64,000 nt of DNA from Acanthochromis polyacanthus (Eukaryota; Chordata; Actinopteri; Pomacentridae), in the NCBI RefSeq assembly GCF_021347895.1, contig NC_067120.1:22553361-22617360 (forward strand), given 5' to 3'. The notes under the pieces are model-generated. The model saw nothing but the letters and a program-made list of their open reading frames with translations. It was not told the origin of the DNA and ran no database searches. Shown here one piece after another: positions 36,796 to 48,400 of this stretch (position 1 is the first letter of the stretch; each line of letters opens with the position of its first letter). The position numbers and the translations under genes are program-made.

Positions 36796-37597
36796 AAAAG
36801 CACCCAGAGAGCACAGTACTCCACCAAGGCTGCTCAGTCGTATCATTTCTGATGGATGAAATCTTTAATAAAAAAACTAGACCAGCCCTCAGTAGATGAC
36901 AGAACCACGCCCAGACCTCTAACTCCACAACTGAGCAGGGGACCTTAGATTGATCTTCAGTGCCAAGTTTGATTATCCTGACTTCAGCATTTGCAGAGAT
37001 ATCTGAACGGACATACACACATACATCCTTACCCAGCCAGTCAGCCAGATACCGAAGCGAATGCAGTAACCCCGCTGACGTGTACGTCAGGTGTAGTTAA
37101 TGACCTTGCGCTGAGCACAGGCATGTGCTATGCATGTGTACGTTCTGTACGAATACCAAATTGCGTGACCTAAATATGCAGCAGGTGGTGGGAAATGATG
37201 GAACTCGGATAAACCCCCACAATTCAATCAGTTGTTCCTTCTATCATTTCCGAAAGATAAGTCCCGAAAAGCCCGCAGTGGTCGATCGATTTCTAGTAGG
37301 ATCGCAATCATGTGACCCCTAGCAGGAAGCTGACGTAGTGTTCACTTGTTGTCATAGTTACAGTGACATCATGCCGCTATCTCACAATGATACAGAAACT
37401 GTTAACAAATCCGTGGATCCAGACTGTATGCTGCATCACTGCCAACATCTAATCACTTGGTCCTCGCGTCATTTTTGACCTTCTCTGAAAAATTCATCCA
37501 AATCTGTTAGTCCATTTTTGAGTAACGTTGCTAACAAACAGACAGATTGACAAACATTCGCAGATCATCACAACTCTGACACGTTCCCTGGCGAAGT
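36796..37597 (-). repeat. Family A interspersed repeat, copy e (variant interior)
   Basis: In reverse orientation the right end of the family reads AAAAGCACCCAGAGAGCACA then GTACTCCACCAAGG (to 36829). The left end reads TTCCCTGGCGAAG at about 37584-37596. The outer part up to about 36835 and the part from about 37098 are homologous to copies b-d. In between, roughly 36840-37095 is unlike the corresponding stretch of the other copies and contains AGTGCCAAGTTTGATTATCC and GCAGAGATATCTGAACGGAC. It is either a different subfamily or a recombinant. Confidence 0.8.
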
Positions 37598-39549
37598 CAT
37601 AATTACAAAATGTTTTACTGCTAAGTGGGTTTTCAAATATAAGAAATTTGACTTGGTGTTTTGGTGCATAATAGTGGAACACTTACAAAACCAAGTGTTG
37701 TAAGTCAAAAAACAGCAAGTGTAGCAAGTTCAAAGTATCAGAAAAACAATAAAAGTAACAGAGATATATTTACGGTGTTATCTAAGTGAGACAGTTACGC
37801 AGATTCAGCAGGAATGTGCATAATTACTAATACTTAGTGGATATTGATAAAAAAAAAAATTCTTAAAACTCCTTTGAGGAATTGTTCTTATCCGACACTG
37901 GGTTTGGGAATCTTGGCATTTGTTTTAAATGTGAGGGACAGGAAATTATTACTAGAATCATTATTATGCATCACTTTCAAAAGCTGAATAAACTGAGAAA
38001 TCCATAGTAGAAGAGGTATATATTATATTATTCACAATACACCAGATTTCAATGCACTCAGAAGAAACACTGCATTCTTAGTAACAAATCAGACTCTTCA
38101 CAAGAATAATACTTCTCTTGTGGACATTATTTCTATGTTTATTTTAATACAATATTTTCTAATTGAACCTGAAATACAGCTGGGTAAATTAGGTCTGTCT
38201 GACTTTGCCCAGAGACACTGAAAGACATGTAGGGAAATACTGGAAGCCATGTACAGCCCCTAATGCGGAATTTCCCATTGATTTCAAATTTAGATTGAAA
38301 GTGTTCCCATTGTGACAAGGCAAAAAGAATCTTAAAGAGAGCACTCTAAAGCGCCGGTTACAGCATGAAAGCCTTCAGAGTGGTGATAAAAGCTCAAATG
38401 AAAGTCTTTCAACCAACATGTCTTGTGGAAATGCAGGTTTTGTTTTATTTTTTTAACATCTCATTCTCTCAGGTATGTAATGTCAAAGCAGTGTGCTGTG
38501 AGTTTCTTTTCATCGTGACTGTACTGAGCATGCAGTACGCTGGTGAACGGCAGACCAGGGGAGCTGTGAGGTAAAGTGCTGGTGCCAGAGAGGAAATGAA
38601 AATGAGGGTGAAGAGTATGGAGGTGTCAGAACGGCTCGTCAAACTCACTGTACGTCCTATGAATATTTCACTACTGACACACAACAGCCTCCCACCCCAA
38701 ACTGCACCCCTGGAGACAAAGAAAGACAAAGAAGTGGAGGCAAACAGATTCTTTAGATATATACAGCGGCTACATAGCTTCTGTATATAGTGAAATAGCC
38801 AGATGGATAGCTCTCTATCTCCTGACACCACCGTCACCCCACATGGATACCTGTCTCAGGCTTCATCTCGTAGCCCTAAATTTCATGAGGCAGGGCTGAC
38901 AGGAAGAGTTCTCCACAGCTGACAGCACTGCCTTCCAATGCCGACAGGGGCTGTCTAAAAGCTCACCAACATCACAAAAGCAGGTAACGCCCAGGACAGG
39001 CCAACAGACCTGCACACAGACTGTTTTCAAACACACAACACGCCTCCTATTGCAGATCACATGCACCCTCTGCATACATGCACTCATGCAGAAAATGTGG
39101 TGCAAAGAGTTCCAAAGGAAAATTTTGCAGCTCACAAGACTCTTCTATTTGTCTCCTCAGAAACAAATTGTCTTGTTTTTGGAGATTACTGACTTCTGAA
39201 ATCAAATTATTTGAGAATAATGGTCAAAGCACAAGAAAAGCAGGAGTTATTTTGCTGTGCTCAGAGGCTTCTCATGGTTTTCTTTTTAACAACCATATGG
39301 AGCAACTAATAGACAAAAAATTTAAAAATGTTGAGCAAGAGGCAGGTTAACCCCGGATAGGCAGAGAGGCCATCACAGGCTGAACACAGTGTGAAGTAAC
39401 AGTGGTGCAGGTAATTTATAACATATAGGAATAAAGCGTCCAGCCAAACAGATATGCACTGAAAAGGGAAATAAGATGTACCAAAGATACCAACAGTGTC
39501 TCCTCTACACTAACTGTGATGTACTATCACATTAGAAACGACCAAAACA
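37598..39549. other. Non-coding, no feature recognised
   Basis: Unique AT-rich sequence with short frames on both strands (up to 122 codons on the minus strand at 38469-38837), none with a recognisable domain. Confidence 0.5.
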
Positions 39550-39825
39550 GTCGATTTGTAGTAGGATCGCAATCATGTGATCATTAGCAGGCAGCTGACA
39601 TAGTGTTCACTTGTTGTCATAGTTACAGTGACATTGTGTCGCTATCCCGCAATGATACAGAAATCTTTAACAAATCCGTGGATCCAGACTATATACGTCC
39701 TTGTGTCATTTCTGACTTTCCCTGAAAATTTCATCCAAATCCCGTAGTCTGTTTTTGAGTAATGTTGCTAACAGACAGACAAACAGACAAACATACACTG
39801 ATCGTCACATAAATCCGCCAAGGAA
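39550..39825 (-). repeat. Family A interspersed repeat, copy f (partial)
   Basis: Covers only the left half of the family (in reverse), from GTCGATTTGTAGTAGGATCG to the terminal motif. It has a short internal deletion near 39700. The terminal motif reads CCGCCAAGG (39815-39823) on the plus strand, which is inverted relative to the same end in copies b, c and e. Confidence 0.8.
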
Positions 39826-40609
39826 TAATTAATAAAATTTGTGCTTTGTCTGCTGTCACAGCCATGCTAGCACGAGCAAAGAGAGTAGTAAAACTCTAAA
39901 AAGACTCCCAAATTGGCCACTGCTCATCCAAACAACTTTAAAATCAATACTGCTGTTACCTGTGTTCAGGTATGAAACACTATACAACAGATGCACATAT
40001 GTTGAGAGATATAAGGACAGAGATTCTCTCATTTGTTCGGGAGATTTGTAACAAATCAGTGAATGTTTATGTGGATCTTAGAAGTAAGACAACTCTGAAA
40101 TCAGAAAAAAATATCCAGGCTTGAATTTGACCACAGAGATAAACTTGTGGTATTGTGCAGACTCATTTATGAGTCTATCATGTTTTCTTTAGGGTCTTAC
40201 TGTTGCTCAAGAGCTGATTATTTCTGACAAATGAAAAATAATTGCATTGATCAAGGAAAATTAGGTTTTTATCATCTCAAATTAGGATCGGGCTGAGATG
40301 AGATGAAGGCTATCTCTGAGGCACTGACATTAGGAAGTATGAGAAAACGGTCCAAATCTCATATTGATGTTAAATTGAGCTCAGTTATGTCTAGGAGAAA
40401 TAGACTGGACAAAGAAGATATCTTATCTTTTGACTTTTCCTCTACTCTGAGATGTGTAACAAGGAGGGAAAGTGTGTCTTTGCTGCTGTGCTAAGTAAAT
40501 TAAGAAGCATACAACCACAACATCAGCTGTTCATGAACTACCACTGTGAATTCTCAAATTTGACGTTTCCCCATCGCTATGTAATAAGCGAGCGGTGAAT
40601 CAGATAGTT
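39826..40609. other. Non-coding, no feature recognised
   Basis: No exon or known repeat noticed between family A copy f and the decayed repeat that follows. Confidence 0.5.
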
Positions 40610-41405
40610 GAATCAGAGGTTATGTCCATCTTTTATATACAGTCCATGATTCAACAATAGTAATATTTTGAGTTAAATGCTAATGTCAGCAGGCTGATGT
40701 GTAATGCTGACCTCTTAATGTTCATATTTACTTGTTCAAGATTTTTCTTTAGCACGCAGGTATAGAGACATCTGTTGCATTAGCACTAAACACAAAGTAT
40801 AACTGCAGCATTAGTTTTGTATGTATTTGGACATTGGTAGTCATACATTTTTTGACCTCATGATGATCAAGTTAGCATCCTGGTGGCACTACAGCAAATA
40901 ATGCAGCGGAAGCAAAACACATTGCTGGGGAACCACATAATACAGACAATTTTATGCAAATCCATCTAGCAGATGCTAAAACATTTTAAGGAAAAAGTGA
41001 AAATATTGACCTTGTTACTGATATATCCTGAAGTATATCCTTCAGTGTTGACAGACTATTAATAATGATGTGAAACCAATCAGATAGTGCTGAGGACAGA
41101 CTGTTGCTTAGAATCACTGAGAGGCAACCAGAGATAGAACACAGTCAAGGAAGTGCATTTAACAATTCAACATATTTCGCGAAAATGCTGACAATTGTAA
41201 AAATGTTGCATATGAGATCCAATAATCTGCCATGTCAATAACCGGTCGATTCCAAATCAGAAGAATGCATCTTCTGAACATCACAGTAATCCATCCAACA
41301 GTTTCTGAGATATTCCAGTCAAACTCAGTGGGCCCAAATCCTTTTGGGTGCTATTAATATCTGTACCAAATCTCGTGGCTGTCCATTCGACAGTTGTGTC
41401 GACCA
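40610..41405. repeat. Decayed unclassified teleost repeat
   Basis: Several phrases match a very common fish interspersed repeat that I remember but cannot classify: CTTTTATATACAGTCCATGA, TTAGCACTAAACACAAAGTA, TTTGACCTCATGATGATC, AATCCATCCAACAGTTTCTG and ATATCTGTACCAAATCTCGT. The order is as expected, but the intervening sequence is heavily diverged, so boundaries are approximate. No coding capacity. Confidence 0.5.
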
Positions 41406-43403
41406 ATAGACTGAAACTGCCTTCCCTGGAGCCACATCGCACTCCATCACCTACTTCGGACTGTTTTTCTGGACAACTTTGTAGGTGTTTGCCAAACAAT
41501 GCTTGGTTAGCTGCCAATGCTGCTGGTAGAACAGATGCCCTTATCTGTCGCAGGAAAAAGTACCACATTCAAGCTGGAGCTGGTATTAATTCCCTATTCT
41601 CAGCTGAGACAAACAGACAGAATGTATACGGGTCCAAATCCCAACCTGTTTCCACTCAGTGAAACCCTCATGTGCTGAGATAATCATGCTCTACTAATCG
41701 TATAACTCCCTCACTCCAGGGAGCAACAATTGCTAAGCTAATGCCATATATAATACAAAGATCATACCTATCAAATCAAACAGTCATCATAAACTTCTTA
41801 CTTCTTTGAACAGAATGTCCCCATTGCTTATTGAGCTACACTGAGGTGAGAACTACTTCCTTCTGTTATGAATGTGATCCTCAAGGACTGCAAATATTCA
41901 ACAGTTAATTTCTAGCTTCAGACAGAGCTCTTGGAATCCAATTTTCCCCTTGAGGAACTTTATTAATTCTATGTTTAGGATATATAATGAGCCTCCTTTT
42001 GTTTTTCTGAGGCTGCGAACATCTTTGCCTCAAACACTACTGTACCTACTGAGGCAATAAAAATGCAAGACAACACAGCGCACGGAGCAGTCTGAGGCAT
42101 GTGTTGCAATAAATAGATGCTTTCATTTTGGCAGCTTCGTCTTAAGTGCTGTGTTATGATTTAGAGATTGCCGCGTTGTGCTGATCAATACGTCCGCCTC
42201 AAATGAACTGAAGTTCAGAGGGGAAGCAGGGGGTGGAGGAACACTAAAACGGTAAATCAGAGCAGAAGCACTTACTTCCACTGTGTATCCTATGGGCCAT
42301 TATTGGTGGGTGTACTCACACATCAAAGTGGCAGGGGTCTTCCAGGCTAAAAAGGAATAAGAAACAAAGGACCATTAAATCACAGTGAGAGACCCTGCTC
42401 CGAGCAACACGCACACTTAAACACTGCAGTATAAGGACTGTGAAGAGAGTTTAGGACCCACAGAGAAAGACAGAGAGAGGAGGGGAGGTAGAGAGAGGGA
42501 ACACGACATTGATTTCCCCCCTCTGAAGTGCCAGTTCATCATTCTCTGAGACACACTCTATCGATCCCCCGCCTTTAGTTTGTTTGTAATTTTGGGGGCT
42601 CAAAACTGTTCACAAAGATAGATCCTCTTATATGCCACTTGCCTCCGAGATGAAGAATGGAGGGATCAAAGGATATGCGGAGATGACCTCATTTTGGAAG
42701 GTTCTCCTCACTCTGTTAGCTTTTGTGTCCTTGTTTAAAAGGGGAGCTCTGAGGTGGGCAAAGTCTTTCTAATTTTCCTCTACTTTCTGTCTTTATCCCA
42801 AACAGGATTTCATAAATGTTACTGAAATCAGTATCTGTACATTTCAAGGTAACAGAAGGTGGTTTTTATCACTTTAGCGCCACAATTTTGGGAGCGTGAC
42901 ATCCCTCCTAAATCATCTCACCAGGCTTTTTCTTCTTCTCTGTGTTGTCATCTGGTATGAAGTGAAGGCGGACCTGCTTTATGACTCGAAGTAAGCGTGC
43001 AGTGTGCAGTTGGCTAACATCACATTATATAACTTCTCGAAGTTCATCCTTCAACCAATTACCTCCTGCTGGTATCTGGAGCCAGAGCCAGTGGGCTAAC
43101 TTGCCAAACGCAGTTTTAACTCAGAACCTCTAATGCCTCTCAAAAAGCTCTTTACTGAATTATTCTTCCAATGGGGGATGGAATGCAAAATTTGACATTT
43201 TTAGGCAAACACTGTTCCGTGTGGTACAACAATAACCGCAAGTAGGGACTTAAAAGTGAAGGACACAACTGTGAAATAAACACTGCTGATTCTGTGAAAC
43301 AAAAAAATCTCAGTACATAGAAAATACGTTTACATGTGCAGTGAGACCAAAAGTTATTCGTAGCTAAGACAAATTTTGATTTATAGTAATTTGTATATAT
43401 TTT
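41406..43403. other. Non-coding, no feature recognised
   Basis: Unique sequence. Short frames only, no repeat boundary seen. Confidence 0.5.
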
Positions 43404-43447
43404 TATCTAATCTAATCTAATCTAATCTAATCTAATCTAATCTAATC
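43404..43447. repeat. (TAATC)n pentanucleotide tandem repeat
   Basis: About eight to nine uninterrupted copies of the 5-bp unit. Similar pentamers often form the tails of fish LINEs, but no LINE body is recognisable directly upstream. Confidence 0.95.
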
Positions 43448-43560
43448 AATATCCACTGAAACTGTCTAATGGTTTTTGAGAAAATGCAACTTCTATCCCA
43501 TTTGAAAAGTGCAGATCAGTACTACCATGTTCTACAGCATACTCAACTCAATTGGATGTC

Positions 43561-44062
43561 ATGGCTAAAACCAAATAGCTTTTTATGGACCTCCAATTGT
43601 GCATTGTGGCTGCTCACAAAATGGGAAAATGCTATAAAGCCTTTAAGTATTTTCAAGTGCTGATGGTCACAGCGCAAAGCATCATCAAAAAGTACAAGGA
43701 GTTCCACACTGAAAAATCTTACAGAGCGTGGCAGGAAGCCAAAAGTGACTCCTGCACTGACAAGAACTGCAGTGTGAGAGCTGGCTGAGATGAATGCAAG
43801 GATCGCCACCAAGATGGTCCTGATGAATCTAAGCAATTCTGGTATCAATTTCTCAAATAGGCTCTAAACATGGTCTGCCTGTATGGACGCCTAACAAGGA
43901 TGACTTCACTTCTCAAAGACAGCCACATAAAACCCATCAACCTTTTGCAAAAGCTCACCTGGACAAAGAAGAAAGTGTGTTTTTTTTTACCGTCATATAT
44001 TTATGTCCAGTCAGAAGAAACCTTTAGGTCACAATAGTATTTACTATAAAATGAAATTTGGC
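43561..44062 (+). pseudogene. Tc1-like transposase, N-terminal half, degraded
   Basis: From the ATG at 43561 the frame reads MAKTK, then an in-frame TAG (43576-43578), then IVAAHKMGKCYKAFKYF and TAQSIIKKYKEFHT. This is the first helix-turn-helix of a Tc1 transposase of the MAKTKELSK type. After frameshifts, NMVCLYGRLTRMTSLLKDSH and LTWTKKK correspond to the end of the second DNA-binding subdomain. PLGHNSIYYKMKF (about 44026-44064) corresponds to the FGHN segment just after the first catalytic Asp; the catalytic segment itself reads SSQKK, so that Asp is lost. Homology stops where an L2-type repeat begins at about 44082. Confidence 0.75.
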
Positions 44063-44081
44063 ATTGGAATGAATAATATGA

Positions 44082-44373
44082 GCAATGTCGCCTGGGTTTG
44101 GATCCAGCTTAGGGTCTTTCTGTGTGGAGTTTACATGTTCTCTCCGTGTCTTTGTGGGTTTTCACCGGGTTCTCCAGCTTCCTCCCACAGTCCAAAGACA
44201 TGCTGAGGTAATTGGTAATTGTAAATTGTCTGTAGGTGTGAATGTCAGTGTGATTGTTTGTCTGTATGTGTAGCCCTGTGATAGACTGGTGATCTGTCCA
44301 GGATGGGACAGACTCCAGCTTCCCCGCAACCCTACTGAGGATAAAGAGGTATAGACAATATGTGGATGGATGA
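44082..44373 (+). repeat. L2-type LINE 3' region, copy 1
   Basis: Contains TCTTTCTGTGTGGAGTTTAC, CTTCCTCCCACAGTCCAAAG, GTAGCCCTGTGATAGACTGG and TCTGTCCAGGATGGGACAGA, ending in a GATAAAGAGG...GTGGATGGATGAA tail. This is the familiar order of the 3' part of L2-like LINEs, or derived SINEs, in fish. The plus frame giving SLGSFCVEFTCSLRVFVGF is the usual pseudo-ORF of this repeat. Confidence 0.8.
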
Positions 44374-45353
44374 ATAAAATGGGTCGTAACTGTATGGTAG
44401 GTCAAATTTCAACTTTTTCACCATCTTCGTCTCAAATTACACTGGTTACCTTCAGAGTGGGTTTGTTCCCAGATCTCAGCAAAATTGTGCATACTCTTAT
44501 TTTTTTTTATCGAACTAAGGCTTCCTTTGTAAGTGAAGTGTAAGAATATAATGGTAGAGAGAGATTTGAGTTTTATTTAGTTGTGGTTTGTGAGGTGGGT
44601 TCAGCATGTTGCAGTGGAATAAACTCTTTTTTCCCAGAGTGAACAGAGAATGTTTTCACTGCCAACAATGTGTCGGTAAGCAGCATATTTACTGCAGTGT
44701 TTTCCACTGTGACCTCCATTGCTTCCGGGGAAACTCTCAACCTGAGAGACAACCACCCACATACAGCCTTACCTTAACATCTCATCTGCACTTTATCATA
44801 CTCCCACTCCCCCTCATATTCACAGCAACAGAAAGGCATCACCTCAGAATACCTTCAGAGGTACCAAGAGAATACTTAGAGGTCATCTTCTTCAGGAAAA
44901 TATCCTTTAACCAGGGTTCCCAGAACAAAACAAAACAAAACAAACAGAAACACTCCCACACACTCAAAAAAAAGAGAGAAAATGTCTAAAGTGTACCTCA
45001 CATCTTAAAGCTCTTATTTTTCACATTCAGGTTATGTTTTTAGTGGAGCTCTTTGTAATTGTTTTCTAATCACCATGCCACCACATCCCCCACTCCGACC
45101 CACTTCCACCAGGCTGAAATTATTCTTGAGAAATACAAAATACATTGAATGTAAAGTTGCAGGAGAGATGTATGATGACAGTAAGCCTGCCTTTTTCTGT
45201 TATAGTATCAAAAACTTTTAAATATATTACACATTGGCTTAGAAAATACAGTTATCTGTGTTCGCCACAATGTCACCCACCTCAGCAAAAAAACTTATAT
45301 GTAGCTGTCAGCATGCTGACATTTCTAGCTGGCAGAAAATGTACTGTGATTTG

Positions 45354-45440
<87 letters not shown>

Positions 45441-48400
45441 CTAAAATATAAGGCTGCAGCTAATATTTTAATAATACAGTCTTATTAAGTCTTAATATAT
45501 TTTTCTTACTGAAGAAATTACCAAATTGCCAGTGTTAGAATCAGCAGTTTTAAGCCCTTAATAGTGTTTGACTGCCACTATATGTATTTACAACCTCTTA
45601 ACAAAGAGGAAGTGATTTATCCAGATCTGCATGCATTCAAATGGAGATGGGCGACTAATCAATCATGGTGCATAGCAATTGGCTGCAACATAAGCCTACA
45701 GAATCTTGGGATTTAGGAGCACATGCTTGAGAGATACTGTTTAAACAGGAGAAAACAGATCCATCTGGTGGTTTCCATTGTGCAATATTTTGATTCTCTG
45801 TCTTGGGTTTGCTTTGTAGATGCAGTGCATAGCCTAAGACTGAGTCAATATATCCACACAAACCATGAGCTCGTTCATTGCCTCAGTCTCTCTCAGCAAA
45901 AGTAGCAAAAATTCTTTGCTATTGGGCTCAGTTAAAATAATTTACCCATTAAATGTTTATCTGTCAAATACAAAAGATAAATGCCACTTGTGCAGATCTC
46001 TGAGATATGTGAATACTGAGGTGAATGGCAGATGGTTACACTGTAATGAACCTTCATCCTCACAGTAACCAGCAGTGAAATGACTGACAGCCTCAACGCT
46101 CCGGGTGGAGGTCATCCGTGTGAACGCAGTGCTGCATCCTCCAGATGCTCTTGCCATATTTTCTGCCTACAGGCAGTCTATCTGAAGTACTTCTTCATTT
46201 CCTTACTCCCCAGGTTTTTAAAATGTCATTTATGTCTAATGGCCGTTCTCATTAGCTGCATCTGAAAAACACACTCTGGTCATTACCAGCAACATTTGCA
46301 GTCAGGCTTCATGCCGAATTCTCTTGTTTGAGTCATCCGTCACAGCCCCGTTCCTTGGCAGTTGGCACCATAAATGACGCAAAGCACAAATCTTCTAATT
46401 ATCTGCAACTATCTTTATCTGCTTACATAGCAAGTGAATGTGTTTTGACAAGGCTGTTTTATCAGTGTAGCGAGAAACCTGATCTGAAACAACATCCATC
46501 ATTTTGATGCTGCCAAGGCCACTTGGGGGTCTACACAGGCAGTAGTGCGCTAAGAATTTCACTTTACCTTGGTGTGATCCCCTTGTGTATTGGTAAAGTG
46601 GGAGAAGGGAGGGTTGTGAATGAGTGGGACTGCAGTGGAGACAATAGCACTCAACGATCTTTCATTATTTACTTGTACCACTGTCAGATACAGACAAATG
46701 TTACAAGAAAACTTCGGTATGCTGGGGAAATGTCTAAAGAAGCCAATTCAGAGTCACAAAGATCAAAAGTTCATTCAACAACCAAGAGATCCACTTTTAT
46801 CATTGTCAGGTCTACTTGCAACAGAACCATGTCTTGTTATTTCTGCTCCTAACACTGCAAAACAAATAACTGCTTTAGAATCACAGTGGCACAGTTCTTT
46901 TTTTTCATTCTGCATACTTCTTTAGAGCAGCACTGTGTGGGTGTGCAACGGCCTGTCCAAGGAAGAAATAGAGAGAGAGGGAAAGGAGGTGGGGAGCATG
47001 CTGGCTATCCTTTGTCAACTGCTCAGTGCCATTTAATGGCCTGTAAACCCCTTTGCTGGAGAAAGAACAGGCAATTAGCATACTGAGTGGATTACAAGAT
47101 TGCTCTGACTCCTGGATTAATGTGTGCACTTAATCTTCTCTTTGCTGAGCGATTCTTGGATCTACAGCTATTCAAGGGGAGCAAATTTCCCCACCTTCCA
47201 AAACACAACATGAAAAGGGATTTCTTCCATGTTGCCATCAACATTGTTAAAGTATAGTGTCTTTCTCTACGGGCAGAACTGACCACGATTGTTTTCAGTC
47301 TTACTATGTCACATCAGAGGGAGACCTATGTGGAGAAAAGTAGCCCTGTAGTGTATCTCAGTGCCCCAAAAGACTTCTTCATTTCAACCCAAGTGTCCCC
47401 ACACATGGTACCTTGCCCTAAGTAAAAACAATCTCAGTCAACGTAATAAAATGTATACTCTTTCATCAACTCAACAATAAACACCGCCCCCTCCCAAAAA
47501 AAAAAAGAATCCATTTCCATTTTTTTATAGCACATGCTTCATATTTATTTTAATGATTATAGTTACTGATAAACTGAAATGAACATGTCTAGGTGACCCA
47601 CTGTCATTGCTTGACACTTTCCTGGTGAACACCCTAAAAACACCCCACAGGGTCACTTACCAAATGTTCCTGTATGACTTCAAACCAAAACAAAGGCAAA
47701 CTTTGCATGACTCCTTGAGGCAACACGCAACACTGTGTACCAACTGATGTTTTAGAATCTTCTACTCCATGTCCTTGAACATAGAAGTGAAACATTTGAA
47801 AGTCTCTGACAAAACTGTGCCATACAGCACCCCATCTTCTTGATTGCTATCCTCTATCTGTACTCTATATGATAAACATGGGGCTGCACTCCATATCTCC
47901 ACAAACTCGGGCTTCATCTGCTATCTCTTCCATCATTCCTGAATCACTATACCTATTCGCTGGCTTTGATATGATCTTTAATCCACGACTCCCCACCTCA
48001 CCTCAGAATCTTTTACCCCGAGTGTCAGGCCCAAAATGAAAAGAGCTGATAACTTTGCACAACTATTGCTCACTGCCAAGGCAGGGTGTCTTAAAATGGC
48101 AACCTCAGCTACACATAGCCCACATTCAGGGACACACATACAAACACAAAAGTGTTCACACTGTGGCTGATAAAAGCAGGTATTTATTCATTCACATCAG
48201 GTATTTACAGAACAAAAAGCTCCAAATGCTGACACTTACTTCTGATATCTTCCAGGTGGTACATATGCCAAATGACTCATCATGTTGTAAAGTTTTTAAT
48301 TTTTTTTTTTTTATTAAAAATGCTTAGGACAGCTTGTTTGCTTTATAGAATTTGTGTGAAAATGGGCTCAGGAGCAATAACCGAATGCATCGCTCCCGTT

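Noticed and set aside
43404..43447. CRISPR array or other prokaryotic direct-repeat system
   Set aside because: Plain 5-bp tandem repeat without spacers, and the window is clearly vertebrate nuclear DNA.
45145..45488. Frames ending in poly-ThrHis or poly-HisThr
   Set aside because: Produced entirely by translation of the (AC)n tract.
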